From an uncultured Parolsenella sp. (GTDB lineage: Bacteria > Actinomycetota > Coriobacteriia > Coriobacteriales > Atopobiaceae), in assembly GCA_934668375.1 (NCBI GenBank), contig CAKUNF010000001.1:62001-126000 (forward strand): a stretch of DNA of 64,000 bases. Direction: 5' to 3'. Below, in pieces: positions 8,551 to 17,010 of this stretch; within the stretch, counting starts at the first letter, position 1; every line of letters starts with the position of its first letter. The notes under the pieces are model-generated. The model had not been told where the DNA came from. It saw only the letters and a list, made by a program, of their open reading frames with translations, and ran no database searches. The translations under genes and the position numbers were made by a program.

Positions 8551-8571
8551 GGGTCGTTCGCGCGGACGAGC

Positions 8572-9552
8572 CTACTCGGCCATCTGGGCCTGGACGGCCG
8601 TGATGGCAACGACGCCCACGATGTCGTCGGCGGAGCAGCCGCGGGACAGGTCGTTGACCGGCTTGGCGATGCCCTGAAGGATGGGGCCGTAGGCCTCGGC
8701 GCCGCCAAAGCGCTGGACGAGCTTGTAGCCGATGTTGCCTGCCTCGAGGTCGGGGAAGACGAGGATGTTGGCGTGGCCGGCGACCTCGGAGCCCGGGGCC
8801 TTGAGGTCGGCGACGGACTGGACGAGCGCGGCGTCGAGCTGCAGATCGCCGTCGAGGGCGAGCTCGGGGGCCTTCTCGTTGGCGAGCTTCGTGGCCTCCT
8901 GGACCTTCTCGGGCACCTCGCCCTTCGCGGAGCCCTTCGTGGAGAAGGACAGCATGGCAACCTTGGGCTCGACGTCGCCCATGAAGGCCTTCCAGCTGGC
9001 GGCGGAGGCGATGGCGATCTCGGAGAGCTCGTCGGCGTTCGGGTCGATGTTCAGGCCGCAGTCGGCGAACATGAGCGTGCCCTCGGCACCGTACTCGGGG
9101 GTCTTCGTGCACATGATGAAGAAGGCCGAGACGAGCTTCGTGCCCGGGGCGGTCTTGAGGATCTGCAGGGCCGGGCGCAGCGTGTTGGCCGTGGAGTGGC
9201 AGGCGCCGGAGACGAGGCCGTCGGCGTCACCCATCTTGACCATCATGGTGCCAAAGTAGGTGGCATCGTTCATCTGCTCGCGGGCCTGCTCGATGGTCAC
9301 GCCCTTCTTGGCGCGCAGCTCGGCGAACTTCTCGGCATAGGCCTCGTGCTTCTCGGCGGTCTTGGGGTCGATGACCGTGACGCCCTCGACATCGATCTGG
9401 GAGGGGTCGCCCAGGATGATGAGGTTGGCCAGGCCCTCCTCGACGATCTTCTTGGCGGCCTCGATGGTGCGCGGGTCCTCACCCTCGGGCAGGACGATCG
9501 TCTTCTTGTCCGCCTTGGCGGCAGACTTCATACGCTGCAGGAAATCGCTCAT
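8572..9552 (-). CDS. pta: Phosphate acetyltransferase
   Basis: A 326-residue single-domain phosphotransacetylase, the short form lacking the N-terminal DRTGG extension. It converts acetyl-CoA + phosphate to acetyl phosphate + CoA, feeding ATP production through acetate kinase (not in this window). Visible: IVLPEGEDPRTIEAA, the AAGxxST-equivalent region GLVSGACHSTANTLRPALQILKT in two pieces, LMFADCGLNIDP, and the C-terminal NDLSRGCSADDIVGVVAITAVQAQ. ATG 9552 is preceded by AAAGGAG at good spacing on the minus strand; an upstream in-frame ATG at 9582 has no such site. It is transcribed alone and divergently from glf. Confidence 0.96.
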   Translation of the reverse strand: MSDFLQRMKSAAKADKKTIVLPEGEDPRTIEAAKKIVEEGLANLIILGDPSQIDVEGVTVIDPKTAEKHEAYAEKFAELRAKKGVTIEQAREQMNDATYFGTMMVKMGDADGLVSGACHSTANTLRPALQILKTAPGTKLVSAFFIMCTKTPEYGAEGTLMFADCGLNIDPNADELSEIAIASAASWKAFMGDVEPKVAMLSFSTKGSAKGEVPEKVQEATKLANEKAPELALDGDLQLDAALVQSVADLKAPGSEVAGHANILVFPDLEAGNIGYKLVQRFGGAEAYGPILQGIAKPVNDLSRGCSADDIVGVVAITAVQAQMAE

Positions 9553-9599
9553 TTCGCTCCTTTTTTGGCGTTTTACTGGCATCAGGTGACACCGAACCC

Positions 9600-9605
9600 A
9601 TTATA
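9600..9605 (-). promoter_or_regulatory. Probable pta -10 box
   Basis: TATAAT on the minus strand, 48 bp upstream of the pta start, within the inverted repeat GAACC-N6-GGTTC. No good -35 hexamer is seen at 16-18 bp. The same divergent region contains GTGAT-N5-ATCAC at 9613-9627, which could be a regulator site. Confidence 0.45.
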
Positions 9606-9707
9606 GGTTCGCGTGATATAGAATCACCTACAGATTTAGGGACGCACGCGGCCGTGCCTTGGCTGCGTGCGTCACGCGTGAACCGATGAACTGTCGAGAG
9701 GATTCGA

Positions 9708-10910
9708 ATGGCTATCGCAAGTGGGCTTCCCGCTGGGTTTAACGCCGACACGTATGACATGATCGTCGTGGGCGCCGGATACGCGGGATCGGTCTGCGCC
9801 CGTCGTCTTGCCGAGGCCTGCGGCTTCCGTGTCGCCGTCATCGAGCGCCGCGACCACATCGCCGGCAACGCCTATGACTACGTCGATGACGCCGGCATCC
9901 TCGTCCACAAGTACGGTCCGCACATCTACCACACGCAGTCCGATCGCGTCCACCAGTTCCTCTCTCGCTTCACCGAGTGGACGAACTACCAGCACAAGGT
10001 GCTCGCCAACATCCACGGCACGCTCATGCCCGTGCCGTTCAACCACAAGAGCCTCAAGCTCGCCTTTGGCGAGGAGCGCGGCGAGGCCCTCTATCGTAAG
10101 CTCGTCGAGACGTTCGGCGAGAACAAGAAGGTCCCCATCCTCGAGCTGCGCGAGAAGAACGACCCCGACCTTCAGGAGGTCGCGGACTACGTCTACGAGA
10201 ACGTCTTCCTCCACTACACGATGAAGCAGTGGGGCACCACGCCCGACCAGGTCGACCCCTCCGTCACGGGACGCGTCCCGGTGTTCGTCGGTGACGACGA
10301 GCGCTACTTCCCGCGCGTCGCCCACCAGGGCATGCCGGCCGAGGGCTACACGAAGCTCTTCGAGCGCCTGCTCGACCACGACCTCATCGACGTCTTCCTC
10401 GGCGTCGACGTCCGCGACATCCTCATGGTCGACGATGACTACGCAAAGGTCTGCGGCAAGCCCTATGGCGGCGAGATCGTCTACACCGGCCCGCTCGACG
10501 AGCTGTTCGGCCTCGACCTCGGCGCGCTGCCGTACCGCACGCTCGACATGGAGTTCGAGACGCTCGACGTCGACCAGTTCCAGCCCGTGGGCACCGTCAA
10601 CTACACCACGAGCGAGGACTTCACGCGCATCACCGAGTTCAAGAACATGACGGGCCAGGTCGTTCCCGGCAAGACCACGATCATGCGCGAGTACTCCAAG
10701 GCCTATACGCCCGAGAGCGGCGAGACGCCCTACTACGCCATTCTCGAGGACGAGAACAAGCAGCTCTACCAGCGCTATCTCGCACGCGTGAGCCGCCTGA
10801 CGAACTTCCACCCGGTTGGACGTCTTGCCGAGTACCGCTACTACGACATGGACGGTGTCGTCGCCAGCGCGCTCGACCTGTCCGACGAGCTCGTCGCCGC
10901 GCACAACTAG
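9708..10910 (+). CDS. glf: UDP-galactopyranose mutase
   Basis: A 400-residue flavoenzyme (family about 365-400). It converts UDP-galactopyranose to UDP-galactofuranose using reduced FAD. Visible: an N-terminal Rossmann dinucleotide site (IVVGAGYAGSVCARRLAE...VIERRDHIAGNAYD), KYGPHIYHT, FNHKSLKLAFGEE, the active-site region RVPVFVGDDERYFP and PVGTVNYTTSEDFTRITEFKNMTGQ, and the C-terminal GRLAEYRYYDMDGVV. Downstream is a glycosyltransferase gene in the same direction. The product is the likely donor for the GlfT2-like transferase encoded at 60.8-62.7 kb. An ATG with AGAGGA a few bases upstream supports this start. Confidence 0.97.
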   Translation: MAIASGLPAGFNADTYDMIVVGAGYAGSVCARRLAEACGFRVAVIERRDHIAGNAYDYVDDAGILVHKYGPHIYHTQSDRVHQFLSRFTEWTNYQHKVLANIHGTLMPVPFNHKSLKLAFGEERGEALYRKLVETFGENKKVPILELREKNDPDLQEVADYVYENVFLHYTMKQWGTTPDQVDPSVTGRVPVFVGDDERYFPRVAHQGMPAEGYTKLFERLLDHDLIDVFLGVDVRDILMVDDDYAKVCGKPYGGEIVYTGPLDELFGLDLGALPYRTLDMEFETLDVDQFQPVGTVNYTTSEDFTRITEFKNMTGQVVPGKTTIMREYSKAYTPESGETPYYAILEDENKQLYQRYLARVSRLTNFHPVGRLAEYRYYDMDGVVASALDLSDELVAAHN

Positions 10911-10920
10911 CAACCTCGCC

Positions 10921-10945
10921 GCGCCCCGGATCCTCTCCGGGGCGC
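10921..10945 (+). terminator. GC-rich hairpin between glf and the next gene
   Basis: A 10-bp perfect stem (GCGCCCCGGA / TCCGGGGCGC) with a 5-nt loop and no T-run lies in the 87-bp gap. It may pause or attenuate transcription rather than stop it. Confidence 0.5.
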
Positions 10946-10997
10946 GCGCCAAGACAACCAGGACACCCCGTGCGTCGGGGCACCCAGGGAGAGAACC

Positions 10998-12038
10998 GTG
11001 ACTACAGGCAAGACCATCACCTTCGGCATTCCGTGCTACAACTCCGCGGAGTACATGGATCACTGCATCTCGTCGATCCTCGAGGGCAGCGACTACGCCG
11101 ATGACGTCCAGATCGTCGTCGTGGACGATGGCTCCACGAAGGACAACACCTACGAGAAGGCCCTCGAGTGGCAGAACCGCTACCCGAACATCGTGGAGGC
11201 GGTGCACCAGGAGAACGGCGGCCACGGCATGGCGGTGCTCGCCGCCCTCGAGCACGCGAAGGGCCTCTACTTCAAGGTCGTGGACTCCGACGACTGGCTC
11301 GATGACGACGCCCTCTCCAAGCTGCTCTCGACGCTTCGCGACTTCGAGTGGCGAGACATGCGCGTGGACCTTGTCATCACGAACTACGTCTACGAGCACG
11401 TCGAGGACAACACCCAGAACGTCATCGACTACAAGTACGTCCTCAAGCGCAACAAGGTCATCACCTGGGACAAGATCGGCCACTTCAACATGGCCCAGAA
11501 CCTGCTCATGCACTCGCTGTGCTACCGTACGGACGTCCTGCGTGACGGTGGCGTTCCGATGCCCGCCCACACGTTCTATGTGGACAACATCTACGCCTAC
11601 GTGCCGCTGCCGCGCTGCAAGACGCTCTACTACCTCGACGTCGACCTCTACCGCTACTTCATCGGCCGCGAGGACCAGTCGGTGAACGAGAAGGTCATGG
11701 TGAGTCGCATCGACCAGCAGCTGCGCATCACGCGCATCATGATGGATGCCTACCACCTCTATGACGACATCGAGACGCCCGAGCTGCGCAGCTACATGAT
11801 TGGCTACTTCACGCTCATGATGGCCGTGTGCTCCGTCTTCTCGCGCATGTCCGACGACCCGGACGCCATGAAGAACTGCGAGGAGCTCTGGGCGCACCTC
11901 AAGCAGTACGACAAGCGCATGTACCGCCGCGCGCGCATGGGCATAGTGGGCATCGCGACGAACCTCCCCACGAAGGTCGGCGAGAAGTTCACGCTGGGAA
12001 TCTATCGCATCGCCTCGAAGCTCGTGAAGTTCAACTAG
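10998..12038 (+). CDS. Family 2 glycosyltransferase
   Basis: A 346-residue cytoplasmic GT-A glycosyltransferase. The N terminus carries the GT2 pattern ITFGIPCYNSAEYMDHCISSI, then IVVVDDGSTKDNT (nucleotide-sugar site) and KVVDSDDWLDDDAL, where SDD serves as the metal-binding DxD. The C-terminal third is not membrane-spanning and has basic patches (KRMYRRARMG), which may contact lipid. It probably adds a sugar to a cell-surface polysaccharide or teichoic-type polymer; donor and acceptor are unknown. The GTG start follows GGGAGAG. Located 87 bp after glf, so co-expression is likely. Confidence 0.88.
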   Translation: MTTGKTITFGIPCYNSAEYMDHCISSILEGSDYADDVQIVVVDDGSTKDNTYEKALEWQNRYPNIVEAVHQENGGHGMAVLAALEHAKGLYFKVVDSDDWLDDDALSKLLSTLRDFEWRDMRVDLVITNYVYEHVEDNTQNVIDYKYVLKRNKVITWDKIGHFNMAQNLLMHSLCYRTDVLRDGGVPMPAHTFYVDNIYAYVPLPRCKTLYYLDVDLYRYFIGREDQSVNEKVMVSRIDQQLRITRIMMDAYHLYDDIETPELRSYMIGYFTLMMAVCSVFSRMSDDPDAMKNCEELWAHLKQYDKRMYRRARMGIVGIATNLPTKVGEKFTLGIYRIASKLVKFN

Positions 12039-12054
12039 GGCTGACGCTATCGTC

Positions 12055-12138
12055 GAAGCCCCCGCCAGGCATCACGAGAACGTCCTCGCGCGCTTTGCGC
12101 GCTGCGGAATGTTCTCTTAGATGCCTGGCGGGGGCTTC
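12055..12138. repeat. Long composite hairpin element A
   Basis: An 84-bp near-palindrome. The outer stem is 18 bp and perfect (12055-12072 with 12121-12138), then GAGAAC/GTTCTC pairs, then a GCGCGC-TTT-GCGCGC tip. It begins 17 bp after the glycosyltransferase stop and ends before a convergent gene, so it probably works as a bidirectional terminator. Its inner sequences GAACGTCCTCGC and GCTGCGGAATGTTCTC recur in element B at 18,916, where the outer stem is entirely different. No gene is seen in the remaining bases to 12,239. Confidence 0.75.
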
Positions 12139-12239
12139 TTGCGTTGCCGTACTTGTTCGTCAGGGCCGGGCGATGCGGTGGGCCGCGTGAGCTTCGGCTG
12201 GGGGCTTGAAGCTGACGGGGTGAGGCGTTTTGCCGGTGG

Positions 12240-13133
12240 TTATGCCCTGAGCTCCCAGAAGGCGACGGCGGTGGCGGCGGCGACGTTGAGGGAGTCCACG
12301 CCGTGCTGCATGGGAATGCGCACGGTCATGTCGCAGGCCTCGATCGTGTCGTTGGCCAGGCCGTCCCCCTCCGTGCCGAACAGCATGGCAAGCTTGTCGA
12401 TGCCGGCCAGGCGCTCGTCTCCCAGCGAGTAGGAGTCGTCGCGCAGCGCGAGCGCGGCCGTCTTGAAGCCATGCGCACGCAAGAGGCCCATGCCATCGCG
12501 CTCGTCATCGGCGGCCGGCCACGATCCCAGACGTCCCCAGGGAACCTGGAACACGGTCCCCATGCTCACGCGCACCGCGCGGCGCACGAGCGGGTCGCAG
12601 CAGGTGGGCGTGAGCAGCACGGCGTCGATGCCAAGAGCGGCGGCGCTTCTCATCGCGGCGCCCACGTTCGTGGCGTCCGTCACGCCCTCGAGCACGGCGA
12701 TGCGGCGGGCGTCGGGCAGGCCGGCGAGCACCTCTCCGGCGCTTCGCTCGAGTGGCCTTCGCATGGCGCACAGCACGCCGCGCGTCACGTTGTAGCCCAC
12801 GAGCTTGCAGATCTGGTCGTGGGGGAGCACGTAGATGGGCACGCCCTCGCAGGGCTTCACGCTCACGTGGCCGGAGCTCGCGAGCACCTCGCCGCCTCGC
12901 GGCAGCGCTAGCACGTCTCGGACGAGGTCCGCCTGCGTCTCGAGCTGGCGCTCCTCGAGCAGAAGCGAGAGCGGCTCCAGACCCTCGCGAATGGCCACAC
13001 GCACGACCTTCTCGGACTCTGCGACGAGCACGCCGGCGTTCGACTCAAGCCGGCTGCGGAGCTGCCGTTCCGTGAGCCTCGCGTAGACGTCAAGCCTCGG
13101 GTCGCTGGCTGAGTCGAGCATGACGATTCCCAC
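12240..13133 (-). CDS. SpoU-family RNA 2'-O-methyltransferase
   Basis: A 297-residue protein of the TrmH/SpoU (SPOUT) superfamily. The N-terminal part (VLVAESEKVVRVAIREGLEPLSLLL) matches the SpoU substrate-binding domain. The C-terminal knot carries motif 1 (LEGVTDATNVGAAMRSAAALGIDAVLLT, Asn near 166), motif 2 (LAMLFGTEGDGL) and motif 3 (IPMQHGVDSLNVAAATAVAFWE). It should transfer a methyl group from S-adenosylmethionine to a ribose of rRNA or tRNA; the site is not determinable. GTG start at 13133 with GGAGG five nt before it. It is divergent from the L,D-transpeptidase gene. Confidence 0.9.
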   Translation of the reverse strand: MGIVMLDSASDPRLDVYARLTERQLRSRLESNAGVLVAESEKVVRVAIREGLEPLSLLLEERQLETQADLVRDVLALPRGGEVLASSGHVSVKPCEGVPIYVLPHDQICKLVGYNVTRGVLCAMRRPLERSAGEVLAGLPDARRIAVLEGVTDATNVGAAMRSAAALGIDAVLLTPTCCDPLVRRAVRVSMGTVFQVPWGRLGSWPAADDERDGMGLLRAHGFKTAALALRDDSYSLGDERLAGIDKLAMLFGTEGDGLANDTIEACDMTVRIPMQHGVDSLNVAAATAVAFWELRA

Positions 13134-13272
13134 GGGTGCCTCCAGACGCCGGGCGGCCGGCAGAGATAATTAGCGTAGCGATGGCGCCCGAGTGGGCGCG
13201 GCCATGCGCTACGATACAACATGGACATAGGAATTTGATTGGCCGGGTGCCATCTCGGCCGCGGGGGATCAC

Positions 13273-14829
13273 ATGGCGAACAGGTTCGGCGGCCCTAAGG
13301 CCGCAAAGGGCAAGCATGCGGCGGGAGCCCATGCCGCGGGTCAGGTTTTTGCGGACCAGGGCGGCGGCGAAGAGGAGAGCAAGGGGAGGGGCGGCAAGGT
13401 CGCCCTCATCGTGGCGGCCGTAGTCATCGGCCTCGTCGCGCTCGTCTACCTGCTGGGTGCCCTCACGTTCTCCTTCGTCTTCATGCCCGGCACCACGGTC
13501 GATGGTGCGGACGTCTCGCTCAAGTTCGCCTCCGAGGTGGCCGCGGACAAGTCGGCCGGCATCTCCGCCTTCCAGTCCCAGGTCGTGGGAGACAGCTTCA
13601 GCCTCACCGTGCGCGGCCAGGACGTCGACCTCGCGTTTGACAAGGACGCCTACGCGAGCTCACTCATCGCGCAGCAGCATGCCTTTGTCTGGCCGCTCCA
13701 CATTGCCGAGCGACACGAGCTTCAGAGCGACGGCGGCGCCACGTTCGACTCCGACAAGCTCGCCGAGCTCCTCGGCTCCGCCATCGAGGAGTACAACGCG
13801 AGCGCCACGCAGCCCACGAACGCCACGATCGCCTTTGACGACAAGACCCAGCAGTACGCCGTCACCCCCGAGCAGGTGGGAACGGCCCTCGACAAGGACG
13901 CCACGCTCGAGCTTGTGGGCAACGGCCTCAAGGGCCTCTCGCGCAGGATCACGCTTGACGACTCCTGCCTGTCCCAGCCCACGGTGACCTCCGACGACGC
14001 CGCGCTTGCCACGGCGGCCCAGAACGCCAACCGCTTCATGACGGCAGACATCCCGCTCACCCTGAACGGGCAGGCGGCCGGGGAGGTCACGCGCGCCCAG
14101 ATCTCCTCGTGGATCACGCTCGACGAGAACCTCAACGCCACACTCGACGATGCCAAGCTCGGCGAGTGGCTCAAGACCGAGGTAGCCGCAAAGTACGACA
14201 CCCGCGGCGCCGCGAGAACCTACACGCGCCCGGACGGCAAGGTCGTGACGCTCGATGCCACGGGCTCCAACCACTGGGACGACGCCTACGGCTGGGTCAC
14301 GGACGAGGACGCCCTCGCGACTGCGCTCAAGCAGGCCGTCGAGGCGGGCTCGACGGCCGCCATCGAGATTCCCACGAAGGGCAGCGCCCAGGCAGCTCCG
14401 GACGCCGGTCTCAAGGACTGGGGCAACCGCTACATCGACATCGACCTGGCCGAGCAGCACGTCCGCATGTACGACGACTCGGGCGCCCTCGTCTGGGAGA
14501 GCGACTGCGTCACCGGCGACCACGCCCAGGGCCATGACACCCCCACGGGCGTCTACACCCTCAACAGTTACCGCGCCTCCGGAAACGTCGAGCTGCGCGG
14601 TGCCATCGACCCTGCCACCAACGAGCCCGAGTACATCAGCCACGTGAGCTACTGGATGCCGTTCATCGGCAACTCCTGGGCCCTGCATGACGCCAGCTGG
14701 CGCAGCCGCTTTGGCGGTGACATCTACCAGTACGCCGGGAGCCACGGCTGCGTGAACCTTCCCGCTGACAAGGCCGCCGAGCTGTACAACCTTTGCAGGG
14801 TCGGCGACGTTGTGGTCGTCCACAACTAG
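13273..14829 (+). CDS. L,D-transpeptidase with peptidoglycan-binding domain
   Basis: A 518-residue membrane-anchored enzyme. A basic cytoplasmic tail of about 38 residues precedes one transmembrane helix (ALIVAAVVIGLVALVYLLGA, about 38-58). Two Ala/Asp-rich extracellular domains follow, resembling the putative peptidoglycan-binding (PF12229-type) repeats that precede YkuD domains. The C-terminal YkuD catalytic domain contains YIDIDLAEQHVRMYDDSG and the active-site pattern SHGCVNLPADKAAELY (Cys near residue 493). Such enzymes form 3-3 cross-links in peptidoglycan or attach proteins to it. ATG is preceded by GGGGGA. A T-rich terminator hairpin follows. Confidence 0.93.
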   Translation: MANRFGGPKAAKGKHAAGAHAAGQVFADQGGGEEESKGRGGKVALIVAAVVIGLVALVYLLGALTFSFVFMPGTTVDGADVSLKFASEVAADKSAGISAFQSQVVGDSFSLTVRGQDVDLAFDKDAYASSLIAQQHAFVWPLHIAERHELQSDGGATFDSDKLAELLGSAIEEYNASATQPTNATIAFDDKTQQYAVTPEQVGTALDKDATLELVGNGLKGLSRRITLDDSCLSQPTVTSDDAALATAAQNANRFMTADIPLTLNGQAAGEVTRAQISSWITLDENLNATLDDAKLGEWLKTEVAAKYDTRGAARTYTRPDGKVVTLDATGSNHWDDAYGWVTDEDALATALKQAVEAGSTAAIEIPTKGSAQAAPDAGLKDWGNRYIDIDLAEQHVRMYDDSGALVWESDCVTGDHAQGHDTPTGVYTLNSYRASGNVELRGAIDPATNEPEYISHVSYWMPFIGNSWALHDASWRSRFGGDIYQYAGSHGCVNLPADKAAELYNLCRVGDVVVVHN

Positions 14830-14855
14830 GCCATAAGCCCCCTCTTGCCCTCAGG

Positions 14856-14890
14856 CGCCCGCTCGCTGCTGCGTGCGGGCGTTTCTGTGT
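14856..14890 (+). terminator. Intrinsic terminator after L,D-transpeptidase
   Basis: A 7-bp perfect stem CGCCCGC/GCGGGCG (14856-14862 with 14875-14881) is followed by TTTCTGTGT. The bases from there to 14,991 form the fbp upstream region; TTGACC at 14,898 may be a -35 box. Confidence 0.7.
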
Positions 14891-14991
14891 CTGCCTGGTT
14901 GACCACGGAAACGTGTACATTTGATGGTGTCCTCGATTTGGCCGCCGCCGGGTCTACGATGGCAGGACGACCGCGACCGAAAAGGGGCGTC

Positions 14992-16899
14992 ATGACACCT
15001 GCCATGCGCGACGACCAACGCGCCAAGTACCTCACGCTTCTGTCCGAAAAGTTCCCGACGTGCCAGGCCGTCTACACCGAGGTCATCAACCTCGAGGCGA
15101 TCCTCAACCTGCCGAAGGCCACCGAGCACTTCATCTCCGACGTCCATGGCGACTGCGAGCAGTTCGACCACATCATCAACAACTGCTCGGGTGTCATTCG
15201 TGAGCGCGTGCGCTCGGTGTTTCGCCACAGGCTCACGCCTGGCGAGCAGGCCGAGCTGTGCACGCTCATCTACTACCCGGACGAGAAGCTCAGGCGCATG
15301 GCGGACGCTCGCCTCGACACCCCCGCGTGGTACCGCGAGTCCCTTGCGCGCCTCGTCGAGCTCGCCCGCTACCTCTCCGACGCCTACACCCGCTCGAAGG
15401 TCCGCAAGGCCATGCCCGTGGCCTACGCCTACATCATCGACGAGCTGCTCCACGCAAGTCCGGGTGAGGCATCGAGTCGCGCCGCCTACCACGCGCGCAT
15501 CGTGGACTCCATCATCGAGACGGGAAGCGTCTGCGACTTCATCCGCAGCCTCGCCGCGCTCATCAAGCGCCTCGCCGTCGACCACGTGCACGTGGTGGGG
15601 GACCTCTACGACCGCGGGGCCCACGGGGACGCCATCGTCGACAGGCTCATGGCCTACCACTCGCTCGACATCCAGTGGGGCAACCACGACATCTGCTGGA
15701 TGGGGGCTGCGGCCGGCTCGGAGGCGTGCGTGGCCACGGTCGTGCGCAACTGCGTCCACTACCAGACGCTCGACATCCTCGAGGGCTCCTACGGCATCTC
15801 CCTGCGCGAGCTGGCGCTCTTTGCCGAGAAGGCCTATGCGGAGGGCGACGCCCTCACCCCGTGCGAGAAGGCCATCTCGGTCATCATGCTCAAGCTCGAG
15901 GGCCAACTCGTCTCGCGTCGGCCCGAGTTCGACATGGCAGACCGGCTCCTGTTGGGCGGCATCGACGCGGCCTCTGGCACCGTTCGCATCGGCGAGCGTG
16001 TCTATGAGCTCGTCACGCGCGACTTTCCCACGCTCGACCCCGCCCATCCCTACGAGCTCACGGCCGGGGAACGCCTCGTCGTGGACGGGCTCGTCGAGAG
16101 CTTCACCCACAGCCGCCGGCTGCGCCGCCACGTGGACTTCCTGTACGAGAAGGGCTCGATCTACCTTGCGTACAACAACAACCTGCTGTTCCATGGGTGC
16201 GTCCCCATGCGCTCGGACGGCAGTTTCCGGCCCATCCGCGTGGGAGGTCGCCACATCGCCGGGCGCGCCTACCTCGACGCGTGCGACCGCATGGCGCGCA
16301 TCGCCTGGCACGAGCGCACGCCCGAGGCGCTCGACTGGATGTGGTACCTGTGGTGCGGGCTGGGCTCGCCCCTGAGCGGTCGCACGATGAAGACGTTCGA
16401 GCGCACGTTCGTCAAAGACCGCTCGACCTGGACGGAGGAGCAAGATCCCTACTTCGAGCTCTCGTGCGAGGCCGGCGCCTGCGAGCACGTGCTCGCGGAG
16501 TTCGGTCTCACGGGGACGAGCGCCCACATCATCAACGGCCACACGCCCGTGGCGCGATCGAGCGGCGAGAGCCCCGTGCGCGGCGGTGGCAGGCGGCTCG
16601 TCATCGACGGGGGCTTCTGCCGCGCCTACCACTCAAAGACCGGAATCGCCGGCTACACGCTCATCGTCGACGCCCAGGGCATGCGCATCAAGGCGCACCG
16701 TCCCTACGAGGCCATCGGCGACGTCGTGGCGGACCGCGGCGACATCTACTCCGACGATGACCAGCTCGAGACGAACGAGCGCCCCCTCATCGTGGCCGAC
16801 ACTGACACCGGTGCCCACATCCGCTCCCAGATTGACGACCTCACGGCACTGCTCGATGCCTATCGCACGGGCGACCTGCCGGAACGGGGGAGGGCATAG
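14992..16899 (+). CDS. fbp: Class III fructose-1,6-bisphosphatase
   Basis: A 635-residue enzyme of the Firmicutes-type (class III) FBPase family, usual length about 640-670. It hydrolyses fructose-1,6-bisphosphate to fructose-6-phosphate for gluconeogenesis. The metallophosphoesterase-like metal motifs are visible: SDVHGDCEQFDHII (near 48), VVGDLYDRGAHGD (near 202) and QWGNHDICWMGA (near 226), with a later NGHTPV. The C terminus keeps GGFCRAYHSKTGIAGYTLI. With pckA in the same window this supports gluconeogenic carbon flow. Start: ATG 14992 after AAAAGGGG; ATG 15004 is an alternative. Transcribed alone, 111 bp before ftsH. Confidence 0.95.
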   Translation: MTPAMRDDQRAKYLTLLSEKFPTCQAVYTEVINLEAILNLPKATEHFISDVHGDCEQFDHIINNCSGVIRERVRSVFRHRLTPGEQAELCTLIYYPDEKLRRMADARLDTPAWYRESLARLVELARYLSDAYTRSKVRKAMPVAYAYIIDELLHASPGEASSRAAYHARIVDSIIETGSVCDFIRSLAALIKRLAVDHVHVVGDLYDRGAHGDAIVDRLMAYHSLDIQWGNHDICWMGAAAGSEACVATVVRNCVHYQTLDILEGSYGISLRELALFAEKAYAEGDALTPCEKAISVIMLKLEGQLVSRRPEFDMADRLLLGGIDAASGTVRIGERVYELVTRDFPTLDPAHPYELTAGERLVVDGLVESFTHSRRLRRHVDFLYEKGSIYLAYNNNLLFHGCVPMRSDGSFRPIRVGGRHIAGRAYLDACDRMARIAWHERTPEALDWMWYLWCGLGSPLSGRTMKTFERTFVKDRSTWTEEQDPYFELSCEAGACEHVLAEFGLTGTSAHIINGHTPVARSSGESPVRGGGRRLVIDGGFCRAYHSKTGIAGYTLIVDAQGMRIKAHRPYEAIGDVVADRGDIYSDDDQLETNERPLIVADTDTGAHIRSQIDDLTALLDAYRTGDLPERGRA

Positions 16900-17010
16900 G
16901 GTTTTCCGGACGGCTGAAATTAGTCGCATCCCTTGGGTATCCTTGGCAGTACAAGAGCCCGTCGGGCGCGCTACCTGCGCGGCCGTGGGCTCACGACGCA
17001 AGGACAGGGA

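Noticed and set aside
9594-9611. GAACC-N6-GGTTC near the pta promoter considered as a LexA/SOS box
   Set aside because: Spacing and flanks do not match the actinobacterial or Bacillus SOS consensus, and the neighbouring genes are not damage-related.
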